A stretch of DNA of 64,000 bases from Mannheimia sp041807705. Lineage in GTDB: Bacteria > Pseudomonadota > Gammaproteobacteria > Enterobacterales > Pasteurellaceae. The stretch spans positions 1 through 64,000 of the forward strand of contig NZ_JBGTYY010000010.1 in the NCBI RefSeq assembly GCF_041807705.1, read 5' to 3'. The notes beneath the pieces were generated by a model. It had not been told where the DNA came from. It worked only from the letters and a program-made list of their open reading frames with translations, and ran no database searches. Within the stretch, counting starts at the first letter, position 1. Each line of letters begins with the position of its first letter. Positions 35,334 to 43,802 of this stretch are shown here, in pieces. A program made the translations under genes and the position numbers.

Positions 35334-35590
35334 TCGTTTTCCCCACCAAACATTGCTGCTATTTCATTTTCATACAAGCGGTCAAAATTATCAGGGATTT
35401 TGCAAGTTGATTGCTTCATAAAACCAAAACGTTTTTGTGGAGTATTGTCATCTAAAGGGACAATTTTTACCTGAGCTTTACCTGATTTGGCGATAATCAT
35501 CGGCTTACCAAATTTCTTCACCTCTTCTACAATGCGAGAAAGATGGGTTTTGGCTTCGTGTATATTGATAGTTTCAATCGGTGCGTGCAT
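35330..35590 (-). CDS. Phd/YefM-family antitoxin
   Basis: 86 residues from ATG ending at 35590, preceded by AAGGAG. The N-terminal half ETINIHEAKTHLSRIVEEVKKFGKPMIIAKSGKAQVKIVPL is the Phd/YefM DNA-binding fold, and the flexible C-terminal half KQSTCKIPDNFDRLYENEIAAMFGG would wrap the toxin. It is expected to neutralise the PIN protein and repress the operon. A longer frame to 35647 adds a Lys/Asn/Thr-repeat leader that runs through direct repeats upstream, so the shorter start is preferred. Confidence 0.88.
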   Translation of the reverse strand: MHAPIETINIHEAKTHLSRIVEEVKKFGKPMIIAKSGKAQVKIVPLDDNTPQKRFGFMKQSTCKIPDNFDRLYENEIAAMFGGENE

Positions 35591-35597
35591 CTTATTA

Positions 35598-35645
35598 TTC
35601 TCCTTAGTTTGATTTCTTAGTTTAGTTTTATTTTCTAGTTTAGTC
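35598..35645 (-). promoter_or_regulatory. Direct-repeat region before the antitoxin, candidate operator
   Basis: On the minus strand the word AAACTA (once as GACTAAACTA) recurs four times in about 45 bases just upstream of the antitoxin ribosome site: near 35641, 35619, 35614 and 35600. Phd/YefM proteins bind repeated or palindromic sites over their own promoter, so this is a reasonable operator candidate. Confidence 0.4.
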
Positions 35646-35656
35646 AAATTTTGAGC

Positions 35657-35690
35657 AAAAAATAAGCTCGACTTTTAGTGCCGAGCTTTT
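35657..35690 (-). terminator. Terminator after prfC
   Basis: AAGCTCG (35664-35670) pairs with CGAGCTT (35682-35688); read on the minus strand the hairpin is followed by ATTTTTTG. It begins 6 bases past the prfC stop. Confidence 0.7.
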
Positions 35691-35694
35691 ATGA

Positions 35695-37275
35695 TTAATG
35701 CTCCCTTGTTTTAAAGAAAGTTACATCTGGATAACGTTCTTGTGCAAGGTTTAGATTTACCATTGTTGGAGCGATGTAAGTGAGGTTATCGCCACCATCT
35801 AGGGCTAAGTTTGCCTCATTTTTGCGTTTAAATTCTTCGAATTTTTTCGCATCAGAGCATTCTACCCAACGAGCGGTTGCCACGTTTACGGTTTCGTAAA
35901 TCGCCTCTACGTTATATTCCGATTTTAGGCGTGAAACCACCACGTCAAACTGTAGCACACCCACCGCACCTACGATTAAATCGTTATTAATGAGTGGACG
36001 GAATACTTGCACCGCTCCTTCTTCCGAAAGTTGCACCAAGCCTTTTAGTAACTGCTTTTGCTTAAGTGGATCTTTCAAGCGAATGCGGCGGAACAATTCT
36101 GGTGCGAAGTTTGGAATACCAGTAAATTTCAAGTTTTCGCCTTGCGTAAAGGTATCGCCAATCTGGATTGTGCCGTGATTGTGTAAGCCGATAATATCGC
36201 CTGCGTAAGCCTCTTCTGCGTGTGAGCGGTCGCCAGCCATAAAGGTAAGAGCATCAGAAATCACTACATCTTTACCAATACGGATGTGCTTTAACTTCAT
36301 TCCTTTTTCATATTTGCCTGAAACAACACGCATAAAGGCAACACGGTCGCGGTGCTTTGGATCCATATTCGCTTGGATTTTGAATACGAAACCGCTAAAT
36401 TTTTCTTCGCTTGACTCAACAGTGCGGCTGTCTGACTCACGAGATTGTGGCGCAGGAGCCCATTCGGTTAAACCATCTAAGAAGTGATTTACCCCGAAGT
36501 TACCCAATGCCGTTCCGAAGAATACTGGCGTTAATTCGCCTTTGATGAAGGCATCGTGATCAAATTCGTGAGAAGCACCTTGTACTAACTCCAATTCATC
36601 ACGCAGTTGTTGGGCTAGATCATCGCCAACGGCTTGGTCTAACTCTGGGTTATCTAAGCCTTTAATAATGCGAACTTCTTGAATAGTATGCCCTTGACCT
36701 GTTTGGTAAAGGTAGGTTTCATCTTTATAAATATGATAAACCCCTTTGAATAACTTACCGCAGCCAATCGGCCAAGTAATAGGTGCACAGTTGATTTTCA
36801 GAACGCTTTCTACTTCGTCCAATAACTCCATTGGATCACGAATATCACGGTCGAGCTTGTTCATAAAGGTCAAGATTGGCGTATCACGCAGGCGGGTAAC
36901 CTCCATCAATTTGATGGTACGTTCCTCAACCCCTTTTGCCGAGTCGATAACCATTAAGCAGCTATCTACAGCGGTTAAAGTACGGTAAGTATCTTCCGAG
37001 AAGTCTTCGTGTCCGGGCGTATCTAACAGGTTTACCAAGCAATCATTGTAAGGGAATTGCATTACAGAGGTGGTAATGGAGATACCACGCTGCTTTTCCA
37101 TCTCCATCCAGTCCGATTTTGCGTGTTGTGCCGAGCCTTTACCTTTTACCGAACCTGCGGTTTGAATGGCATTTCCGTAAAGCAATACTTTTTCGGTAAT
37201 GGTGGTTTTACCCGCATCGGGGTGGGAAATAATCGCAAAGGTGCGACGTTTATTAATTTCTTGTGGATATGACAT
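35695..37275 (-). CDS. prfC: Peptide chain release factor 3
   Basis: 526 residues from ATG ending at 37275; an upstream extension to 37362 has no conserved sequence. RF3 is a translational GTPase that recycles RF1/RF2 after termination. GTP-binding motifs are SHPDAGKTT (G1, about residues 19-27), DTPGHEDF (G3) and NKLDRD (G4). Its G2 region holds the RGISITTSVMQF switch. The C-terminal domains contain FAPELFRRIRLKDPLKQKQL and GVLQFDVVVSRL, which distinguish RF3 from EF-G. It is divergent from pbpG across an uptake-word dyad. Confidence 0.97.
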   Translation of the reverse strand: MSYPQEINKRRTFAIISHPDAGKTTITEKVLLYGNAIQTAGSVKGKGSAQHAKSDWMEMEKQRGISITTSVMQFPYNDCLVNLLDTPGHEDFSEDTYRTLTAVDSCLMVIDSAKGVEERTIKLMEVTRLRDTPILTFMNKLDRDIRDPMELLDEVESVLKINCAPITWPIGCGKLFKGVYHIYKDETYLYQTGQGHTIQEVRIIKGLDNPELDQAVGDDLAQQLRDELELVQGASHEFDHDAFIKGELTPVFFGTALGNFGVNHFLDGLTEWAPAPQSRESDSRTVESSEEKFSGFVFKIQANMDPKHRDRVAFMRVVSGKYEKGMKLKHIRIGKDVVISDALTFMAGDRSHAEEAYAGDIIGLHNHGTIQIGDTFTQGENLKFTGIPNFAPELFRRIRLKDPLKQKQLLKGLVQLSEEGAVQVFRPLINNDLIVGAVGVLQFDVVVSRLKSEYNVEAIYETVNVATARWVECSDAKKFEEFKRKNEANLALDGGDNLTYIAPTMVNLNLAQERYPDVTFFKTREH

Positions 37276-37359
37276 TTTGTTCTCGATAACTAAAAAATAA
37301 AAAGGGCGGAAAGTCCGCCGAAAATTCGCTGATATTTTCGCTGATTTGAGGGAAGAGGG

Positions 37360-37428
37360 CAAGCGGTTAAATTTTGAGAGAATTTTGCAAATAGCATTTG
37401 CAAAAATTTTGTAAAAATCGACCGCTTG
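37360..37428. repeat. Inverted uptake words with tails between divergent prfC and pbpG
   Basis: CAAGCGGTTAAATTTTG at the left and its inverted partner CGACCGCTTG at the right enclose AT-rich TTTGCAAA tails that pair with each other. Because the flanking genes diverge, this dyad is unlikely to be a terminator; it may overlap the promoters. Confidence 0.7.
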
Positions 37429-37495
37429 CTATGGCACAACGCAAGAAAGCGAGTAAAATACCAAACTTTGACTTTATTATTTCGACGAATCTTTT

Positions 37496-38365
37496 ATGAA
37501 AAAATTTATTCCCGTTATTCTTGCAGCTTTGGTGCTGAGTGCTTGTTCCTCCCAGCCGGCAAAGAAGCCAAGCCCTCGTATTAAAGCGAAAGCGGCTTAT
37601 ATCCCAACTGAAAATTCAGCTTATGTGGTGTTTGACTTAAAGCAGAAAAAATTTTTGGAAGGAAAGAACTTTAACTTAGTTCGCCCGATTGCCTCTGTCA
37701 CTAAATTGATGACCGCAGTGGTGTTTTTAGAAGAAAATCGTTACGGATCAAGCTGCCAAACACAAATTTTGCCTTCTGATGCAGATTTTATTAAAGGCAC
37801 AACTAGCCCTTTACCCAAAAATACCAACATTGCTTGTAGCGAATTATTAAAAGCGATGTTAGTCCGCTCAGATAACTATGCTGCACATGCACTGGCTCAC
37901 GCCACGCATTTAAATAAAGCTCAGTTTTTAGCTAGAATGAACAGCAAAGCAAGAGAAATTGGTATGACGCAAACCTACTTTGGCGATAGTTCGGGATTGT
38001 CTCCTAATAATGTTTCAACGGCAGTCGATCTCGCAAAATTAGCAGGCTATGCAGCAAGTAAACCTGAAATTCAGCAGCTTTCTAACTCACCATTAGTGAG
38101 TGTGTATGCAGGTGGTCGCTATTTGTCAATGAGGAACACTAACAGTATGGTTCGTTCTCAATCATACCAAGCCTTAGTCAGCAAAACGGGTTACACTCGT
38201 GAAGCGGGTTATAATTTAGCCTTTATTGCAAAAGGCGATTGTAGAGGGAAACAAATTGGCGTAGTGAGCTTGAATAATAGCAATGCCTCATCACGCTCTG
38301 ATTTTACCGAGTCGATGTTGGCGAAATATCAATGTATACCAAACCCGTACAGGCAGTATGATTAA
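37496..38365 (+). CDS. pbpG: D-alanyl-D-alanine endopeptidase (PBP7-like), predicted lipoprotein
   Basis: 289 residues of peptidase family S11. Penicillin-binding motifs are SVTK (nucleophile Ser67), SDN (about residue 125) and KTG (about residue 225). It would cleave D-Ala-meso-DAP cross-links in peptidoglycan. Enteric PBP7 has a normal signal peptide, but here the N-terminus ends in the lipobox VLSAC with Cys17, so the protein is probably lipid-anchored. The gene is monocistronic, with pth about 85 bases downstream. Confidence 0.9.
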   Translation: MKKFIPVILAALVLSACSSQPAKKPSPRIKAKAAYIPTENSAYVVFDLKQKKFLEGKNFNLVRPIASVTKLMTAVVFLEENRYGSSCQTQILPSDADFIKGTTSPLPKNTNIACSELLKAMLVRSDNYAAHALAHATHLNKAQFLARMNSKAREIGMTQTYFGDSSGLSPNNVSTAVDLAKLAGYAASKPEIQQLSNSPLVSVYAGGRYLSMRNTNSMVRSQSYQALVSKTGYTREAGYNLAFIAKGDCRGKQIGVVSLNNSNASSRSDFTESMLAKYQCIPNPYRQYD

Positions 38366-38450
38366 TGGCTACCTTGAGAAAACAGCGGTTTTTCTCTACA
38401 ATATCGCCTTTTAACTATTGCTTTTTAATTTAGAGAATTGAGACAAGATT

Positions 38451-39035
38451 GTGTCAGAAATTAAATTGATTGTCGGGCTTGCCAACCCTGGAGCAAAATA
38501 TGAAGAGACTCGCCACAACGCTGGTGAGTGGCTAATTAATGAACTTGCTCGAATGTATAATGTAAGCCTCAAAGAAGAAGCCAAATATTTTGGCAAAGTG
38601 GCTAAAATTAATACTCCTCAAGGCGAAATACGTTTATTAGTGCCAACCACTTTTATGAATTTAAGTGGAAAAGCGGTAGGGGCATTAGCTAATTTTTATC
38701 GTATTAAGCCTGAAGAAATTTTAGTGGCTCACGATGAACTTGATTTACCGCCTGGTTCGGTTAAGTTAAAAAAAGGCGGCGGACACGGCGGGCATAACGG
38801 CTTGAAAGATATTATTGCAGCTCTTGGCAATAACAAAGAGTTTTACCGTGTGCGAATTGGCATCGGACACCCGGGACATAAAGATATGGTAGCCTCTTAT
38901 GTGCTAGGCAAGCCCGCTCCAGCAGAAAAAGATCTGATTAATGCGGTGGTTGATGAAGCAGCTCGCTGTACTGACATTTTGCTGAAAGACGGCATAGTCA
39001 AAGCAACAAATCGTTTAAATAGTTTTAAAGCATAG
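38451..39035 (+). CDS. pth: Peptidyl-tRNA hydrolase
   Basis: 194 residues, full length. It starts with GTG at 38451 (MSEIKLIVGLANPGAKY). The catalytic His22 lies in TRHNAGEW, and HDELDLPPGSVKLKKGGGHGGHNGLK covers the remaining active-site residues. The enzyme rescues peptidyl-tRNAs released from stalled ribosomes and is essential. It forms the conserved pth-ychF pair, separated by a palindromic repeat abutting an uptake word. Confidence 0.97.
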   Translation: MSEIKLIVGLANPGAKYEETRHNAGEWLINELARMYNVSLKEEAKYFGKVAKINTPQGEIRLLVPTTFMNLSGKAVGALANFYRIKPEEILVAHDELDLPPGSVKLKKGGGHGGHNGLKDIIAALGNNKEFYRVRIGIGHPGHKDMVASYVLGKPAPAEKDLINAVVDEAARCTDILLKDGIVKATNRLNSFKA

Positions 39036-39038
39036 AAT

Positions 39039-39102
39039 GTAGGAGCGAATTGTAATTCGCCCAATTCACTCGATTGATGGGCAAATTGCAATTTGCCTCT
39101 AC
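39039..39102. repeat. Paired palindromic repeat (GTAG...CTAC) abutting an uptake word
   Basis: GTAGGAGCGAATTGTAATTC and, inverted, GGGCAAATTGCAATTTGCC ending CTAC (39099-39102). The final TAC/AC runs directly into the uptake word ACAAGCGGTC. It lies between the co-directional pth and ychF. Confidence 0.8.
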
Positions 39103-39148
39103 AAGCGGTCAAATTTACACAAAATTTTGTAATTTAAAGGAACAAAAA

Positions 39149-40240
39149 ATGGGATTTAAATGTGGTATTGTCGGTTTACCAAACGTGGGTAAATCAACTC
39201 TTTTCAACGCATTAACAAAAGCGGGTATTGAAGCGGCGAACTATCCGTTCTGTACCATCGAGCCAAACACAGGTGTTGTGCCAATGCCTGATCCGCGTTT
39301 AGACGCATTAGCAGAAATTGTAAAACCAGAGCGTGTATTACCAACCACAATGGAATTTGTGGATATTGCAGGTTTAGTGGCAGGGGCAAGTAAAGGCGAA
39401 GGCTTAGGTAACAAATTCTTAGCCAACATTCGTGAAACAGATGCAATCGGGCACGTTGTACGTTGCTTTGAAAATGATGATATTGTTCACGTTGCAGGTA
39501 AAATTGACCCAGCCGATGATATTGAAATCATCAATACCGAGCTAGCATTAGCTGACTTAGACAGCTGCGAGCGTGCCATTCAGCGTTTACAAAAACGTGC
39601 AAAAGGCGGCGATAAAGAGGCAAAATTTGAATTATCGATTATGGAGAAAATCTTACCTGTGCTTGAAAATGCTGGAATGATTCGCTCGGTCGATTTAGAT
39701 AAAGACGAACTTCACGCGATTAAAGGTTACAACTTCTTAACCCTAAAACCAACGATGTATATCGCAAATGTAAACGAAGACGGTTTTGAGAATAACCCAT
39801 ATCTTGATCGTGTGCGTGAAATTGCTGAAAAAGAAGGAGCGGTGGTTGTGCCTGTGTGTGCAGCAATTGAATCTGAAATTGCAGAACTTGATGACGAAGA
39901 AAAAGTCGAGTTTTTACAAGATTTAGGCATTGAAGAGCCGGGTTTAAACCGTGTAATTCGTGCGGGCTACCGCTTACTTAACCTACAAACCTACTTTACT
40001 GCAGGCGTGAAAGAAGTGCGTGCGTGGACGGTTTCAGTAGGGGCAACCGCACCAAAAGCAGCAGCAGTTATCCACACCGATTTTGAGAAAGGCTTTATCC
40101 GTGCGGAAGTAATTGCTTACCAAGATTTTATCGACCACAAAGGCGAAGCTGGAGCAAAAGAAGCAGGTAAATGGCGTTTAGAAGGAAAAGAGTATATCGT
40201 TCAAGATGGAGATGTAATGCACTTCCGTTTCAATGTGTAA
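39149..40240 (+). CDS. ychF: Redox-regulated ATPase/GTPase YchF
   Basis: 363 residues from ATG 39149 after AAAGGAAC; an upstream in-frame start runs through the repeat. An Obg-family P-loop protein: G1 GLPNVGKST, DIAGLVAGASKGEGLGN (G3 region), a coiled-coil insert and a C-terminal TGS domain beginning YFTAGVKEVRAWTV. YchF relatives prefer ATP and bind the ribosome, influencing stress responses. It pairs with pth in a conserved order. Confidence 0.96.
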   Translation: MGFKCGIVGLPNVGKSTLFNALTKAGIEAANYPFCTIEPNTGVVPMPDPRLDALAEIVKPERVLPTTMEFVDIAGLVAGASKGEGLGNKFLANIRETDAIGHVVRCFENDDIVHVAGKIDPADDIEIINTELALADLDSCERAIQRLQKRAKGGDKEAKFELSIMEKILPVLENAGMIRSVDLDKDELHAIKGYNFLTLKPTMYIANVNEDGFENNPYLDRVREIAEKEGAVVVPVCAAIESEIAELDDEEKVEFLQDLGIEEPGLNRVIRAGYRLLNLQTYFTAGVKEVRAWTVSVGATAPKAAAVIHTDFEKGFIRAEVIAYQDFIDHKGEAGAKEAGKWRLEGKEYIVQDGDVMHFRFNV

Positions 40241-40250
40241 AATTTTCCGA

Positions 40251-40282
40251 AAAAAGACCGCTCGTAAGCGGTCTTTTTTTGT
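40251..40282. terminator. Terminator between ychF and the convergent DUF541 gene
   Basis: AAAAAGACCGCT (40251-40262) pairs with AGCGGTCTTTTT (40267-40278) around CGTA, followed by TTTG. The A-run on the left makes it usable from both sides. Confidence 0.88.
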
Positions 40283-41037
40283 TAGTTAATTGCGTATTGA
40301 ATGGTTACGACTAAACGTACTTTTTTATCGATAGTTGAAGTATCGTAACTTCCGCCATAGCTATCATCACTATCTTCTGTGTTCGGGCGGCTGGATTTAA
40401 TATCAAAAGAACCTTGTGAAGCTGAACGTAGTAAGCCAACCTTTACATTACTGGTTTTGGCAAATTCTTCTGCTCGTACATAGGCATCTTGTGTTGCTTT
40501 TGCGATTAAATCACGTTTGATTCCTTCCAAATTCTCTAAATAATAATCGGGCTGGCTAAAATCAATCGCTTCATTTTCCGCTCGTAAGAATTGGATTTTT
40601 GATAAGGCGTTTTGTAGTTTGACTAAATCTTTGGTAGAGAGAACGATTGAACGTGTCGCGTTATAGCCGTTTTTGCGAGAACGATCTTTACCAAATTCGT
40701 CCACATAATATTCGGTTCTTTCATTTACTGAAAGCTCGGTAATTTCACGCTCCGTATCCAAAAAGCCTTGCTCTTTCAAAAACTTCACTGCTTGATTTAA
40801 GTTTTGCTGATTGGCTTTCATTGCATCGTTATAGGTTAAACCCCAACCAAAAATAGACACTCGCCAAGTACCTAGCGTGGCTTTATGTTCAGCTTCGGCA
40901 AGACCTTTTACGGTAATAACGCCTGTTTGCTGTAAGTTTTTGAATTGATGCCCGAGAATAAAGGCGGCTGCCATTAAGCCGATAGCCAAAATAACGCCAA
41001 AAATGGCAAGATAGCGGTTGTTAGAGGTTAAAGACAT
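40282..41037 (-). CDS. Membrane-anchored SIMPL/DUF541 domain protein
   Basis: 251 residues. An N-terminal membrane anchor (residues about 9-29, YLAIFGVILAIGLMAAAFIL) is followed by the DUF541 domain: GVITVKGLAEAEHKATLGTWRV, the helix NQQNLNQAVKFLKEQGF, and FAKTSNVKVGLLRSASQGSFD. The domain would lie in the periplasm. The C-terminus carries an Asp/Ser/Gly-rich loop (TEDSDDSYGGSYD) before the last strand KKVRLVVTIQYAI. The role is unknown; relatives are linked to envelope or oxidative stress. It is transcribed alone. Confidence 0.82.
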   Translation of the reverse strand: MSLTSNNRYLAIFGVILAIGLMAAAFILGHQFKNLQQTGVITVKGLAEAEHKATLGTWRVSIFGWGLTYNDAMKANQQNLNQAVKFLKEQGFLDTEREITELSVNERTEYYVDEFGKDRSRKNGYNATRSIVLSTKDLVKLQNALSKIQFLRAENEAIDFSQPDYYLENLEGIKRDLIAKATQDAYVRAEEFAKTSNVKVGLLRSASQGSFDIKSSRPNTEDSDDSYGGSYDTSTIDKKVRLVVTIQYAIN

Positions 41038-41147
41038 AACACTTCCTTAAAGAATAAAATAATTTTGACTTATTATATTTGATTGAATTTAAAAATAGAT
41101 AACAAGCGGTCAATTTTTATAAAATTTTTGCAAAATAAACTCCAAAA

Positions 41148-41173
41148 ATGAATAACTATTGGGGGTTATTCAT
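41148..41173. promoter_or_regulatory. Inverted repeat upstream of lctP, possible regulator site
   Basis: ATGAATAAC (41148-41156) and GTTATTCAT (41165-41173) form a perfect 9-bp inverted repeat with an 8-base centre, 155 bases before lctP. It may be a protein site or the terminator of an upstream leader; no regulator gene is next to it. Confidence 0.35.
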
Positions 41174-41247
41174 AAAAAAATTAGTCTTTTTTTTAATCAT
41201 ACGAACCTTAAAAATTTGAATTAGATCACAAATTTGTAACAACCAAG

Positions 41248-41275
41248 TTACATTAGATTGCTTTAGGAGTAAAAT
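41248..41275 (+). promoter_or_regulatory. Candidate promoter of lctP
   Basis: TTACAT (41248-41253) and TAAAAT (41270-41275) are spaced by 16 bases. A half CRP-like word, GATCACA, lies just upstream (41224-41230). The alternative, TATAAT at about 41304, would leave almost no leader. Confidence 0.35.
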
Positions 41276-41327
41276 GCGCACCTGTCAGACCAGTAAGGTC
41301 ATTTTATAATCATAAAAGAGGTGTTCT

Positions 41328-42932
41328 ATGGCTCTATTTCTGAGCGTCTTTCCGATTGTTTTACTTATTTATTTAATGGTAAAACGCAATGCGTTGCCAT
41401 CTTATGTGGCTCTTCCACTAACCGCATTACTCATTTTTATTCTTCAACTTACCTATTTTGGTAATGATACTACCTTAATCTTTGCAAATATTATTGCAGG
41501 TTTAGGCGATGTATTAACGCCAATTACGGTTATTTTTGGTGCAATTTTATTTAACCGCTTCTCTGAAGTATCAGGTGCAACCAATACAATCCGTAAATGG
41601 TTAGGGGCAATTAATCCAAATCCAATCGCACAATTAATGATTATCAGTTGGGCATTTGCGTTTATGATTGAAGGTGCGTCAGGTTTCGGAACGCCGGCAG
41701 CTATCGCTGCGCCTATCTTAGTTGGTTTAGGTTTTAAACCATTACAAGTGGCAATGTTGGCGCTTGTGATGAACTCTGTACCGGTATCATTCGGGGCAGT
41801 AGGTACACCAACGTGGTTCGGTATGGGTCCATTATTAAAAGATGGCTTATTGACAGATGCTCAAGTGCTTGAAATTGGTTCTATGACAGCATTAATTCAC
41901 GCTATTGCGGCATTAATTATTCCGATTATGGCACTACGTTTAATCGTGAGCTGGAAAGAAATTCGTCAGAATATCGTGTTTATCTACATTAGTATTTTAG
42001 CTTGTGTTGTTCCTTATATCATTATTGCTCAATTTAACTATGAATTCCCTTCATTAGTGGCGGGTGCAATTGGTTTATTGGTGTCTGTATTTGTGGCAAA
42101 TGCAGGGATCGGCTTGGCTAAAGTAGAGAATAATTTAGCCGGTGAAAAAGCCACAACAGGTGAAGTTGCGAAAGCATTATTACCAACAGGTTTGTTAATT
42201 TTTATCTTAGTGATTACCCGTATTCAACAAATTCCGTTTAAAACTTGGTTAAATGATGCAACAACTTGGATTACAAGTTCAGTAGGCTTTGCTAACTTTG
42301 AAATCAGCCAAGGTTTAATTTTCGCATTGAAAAATATCTTAGGCACGAATGTTGCAACCAGCTATAAATTACTTTATGTACCGGCGTTAATTCCGTTCGT
42401 GATTACGGTATTAATCTGTTTACCGATTTTCTCGGTATCAGGTAAAAATACCAAAGATATTTTCGGCACATCATTTAACCAAGTTAAAAAGCCATTCTTA
42501 GCCCTTTTAGGTGCGATTATTATGGTAAAATTAATGTTAATTGGCGGTTCAGAGTCAATGGTACAAGTTATCGGTAGAAGTTTCGCAGAATTTACAGGTC
42601 AATCTTGGACATTATTTGCGTCATTCTTAGGTGCAATCGGTGCGTTCTTCTCGGGTTCTAACACGGTATCTAACTTAACCTTCGGTACAGTACAATACGC
42701 AACAGCCCAACAAGTTGGTTTATCAGTAACCTTAATTCTTGCATTACAATCAGTTGGTGGTGCAATGGGTAATATGGTGTGTATCAATAATATCGTAGCA
42801 GTATGTTCTGTAACAGGTATTGAGAAACAAGAAGGTAACATCATTAAGAAAACAGTTGTACCTATGATTGTGTATGGTGTTATTGCAGCAGTTGCAGCAC
42901 TATTTATTGTGCCACTCTTCTATACTGTGTAA
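41328..42932 (+). CDS. lctP: L-lactate permease
   Basis: 534 residues, about 13 membrane segments, of the LctP/GlcA family of lactate:proton symporters. Family phrases include GASGFGTPAAIAAPILVGLGF (near residue 120) and FFSGSNTVSNLTFGTVQY (near residue 442). Its inner-membrane role is to supply lactate to the lutABC enzymes encoded 138 bases downstream. Lactate is an important host carbon source for respiratory-tract Pasteurellaceae. The gene uses AGAGGTG as ribosome site. Confidence 0.95.
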   Translation: MALFLSVFPIVLLIYLMVKRNALPSYVALPLTALLIFILQLTYFGNDTTLIFANIIAGLGDVLTPITVIFGAILFNRFSEVSGATNTIRKWLGAINPNPIAQLMIISWAFAFMIEGASGFGTPAAIAAPILVGLGFKPLQVAMLALVMNSVPVSFGAVGTPTWFGMGPLLKDGLLTDAQVLEIGSMTALIHAIAALIIPIMALRLIVSWKEIRQNIVFIYISILACVVPYIIIAQFNYEFPSLVAGAIGLLVSVFVANAGIGLAKVENNLAGEKATTGEVAKALLPTGLLIFILVITRIQQIPFKTWLNDATTWITSSVGFANFEISQGLIFALKNILGTNVATSYKLLYVPALIPFVITVLICLPIFSVSGKNTKDIFGTSFNQVKKPFLALLGAIIMVKLMLIGGSESMVQVIGRSFAEFTGQSWTLFASFLGAIGAFFSGSNTVSNLTFGTVQYATAQQVGLSVTLILALQSVGGAMGNMVCINNIVAVCSVTGIEKQEGNIIKKTVVPMIVYGVIAAVAALFIVPLFYTV

Positions 42933-43069
42933 TAACTAGACAATTAGTATTTAGTGAATAAAAAAGGAAGCGGTCAGATTTTGCGAATATTTTGCAAATC
43001 CCCCTTCCTTTCTCTGTCTTAAATAGGGCAGTCTGAGTTTAATTCTTATTTTTATTGTGGGAGTTCTCT

Positions 43070-43801
43070 ATGAACGTTAATTTTTACGTTACCTGCATTG
43101 CAGATGTGATGAAAGCAGGAGTTGCAAAAAACACTGTGCTTTTATTAGAGAAATTAGGTTGCAAAATCACTTTCTTAGAAAAACAAGGTTGCTGTGGGCA
43201 ACCTGCAATTAATAGCGGCTATACCAAACAAGCCCTATCGGGTATGAAAAACTTGATAGAAACCTTTGAAGCGAATGATTATCCGATCGTTGCCCCTGCA
43301 GGTTCTTGTGTTTATGCGATTAAAACTTACCCTGAGCATTTTGAGCGTTTTGGTGAATCAGAATGGGTTGCCCGTGCACAGAAAGTGGCAGATCGTTTTC
43401 ACGATTTAACCGATTTTATCGTCAATAAATTAGGTGTTACTGATGTAGGTGCTTACTTACCTGGTAAAGCCGTGTATCATCCGTCTTGTAGCTTATTCCG
43501 TAAATTAGGCATTAAAGACGAACCGATCGCCTTATTACAAAATGTGAAAGGTTTGGAGTTATTACCAATCAAAAACCAAGAAACTTGCTGTGGTTTTGGT
43601 GGTACATTCTCGGTAAAAATGGCGGAAATTTCGGGCGAAATGGTAAAAGAGAAAGTCGCAAATATTGATACAGACGAGCCTGATTATTTAATCGGGGCTG
43701 ATGTGAGTTGCTTGATGAACATTGGTGGTCGCTTAAGCCGTGAAGGTAAAGAGATCAAAGTAATGCACATTTCCGAAGTGTTAATGCAGGGAGGAAAATA
43801 A
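43070..43801 (+). CDS. lutA: L-lactate utilisation protein LutA (YkgE-like, (Fe-S)-binding)
   Basis: 243 residues from ATG 43070. It is a short member of the Cys-rich CCG family with two copies of the motif: QGCCGQPAINSG (about residues 41-52) and ETCCGFGGTFSVK (about residues 169-181), which bind an iron-sulfur cluster as in heterodisulfide reductase subunit B. In LutABC it transfers electrons during L-lactate oxidation to pyruvate. lutB starts just 1 base after its stop, so the three genes are one translational unit. Confidence 0.93.
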   Translation: MNVNFYVTCIADVMKAGVAKNTVLLLEKLGCKITFLEKQGCCGQPAINSGYTKQALSGMKNLIETFEANDYPIVAPAGSCVYAIKTYPEHFERFGESEWVARAQKVADRFHDLTDFIVNKLGVTDVGAYLPGKAVYHPSCSLFRKLGIKDEPIALLQNVKGLELLPIKNQETCCGFGGTFSVKMAEISGEMVKEKVANIDTDEPDYLIGADVSCLMNIGGRLSREGKEIKVMHISEVLMQGGK

Positions 43802-43802
43802 T

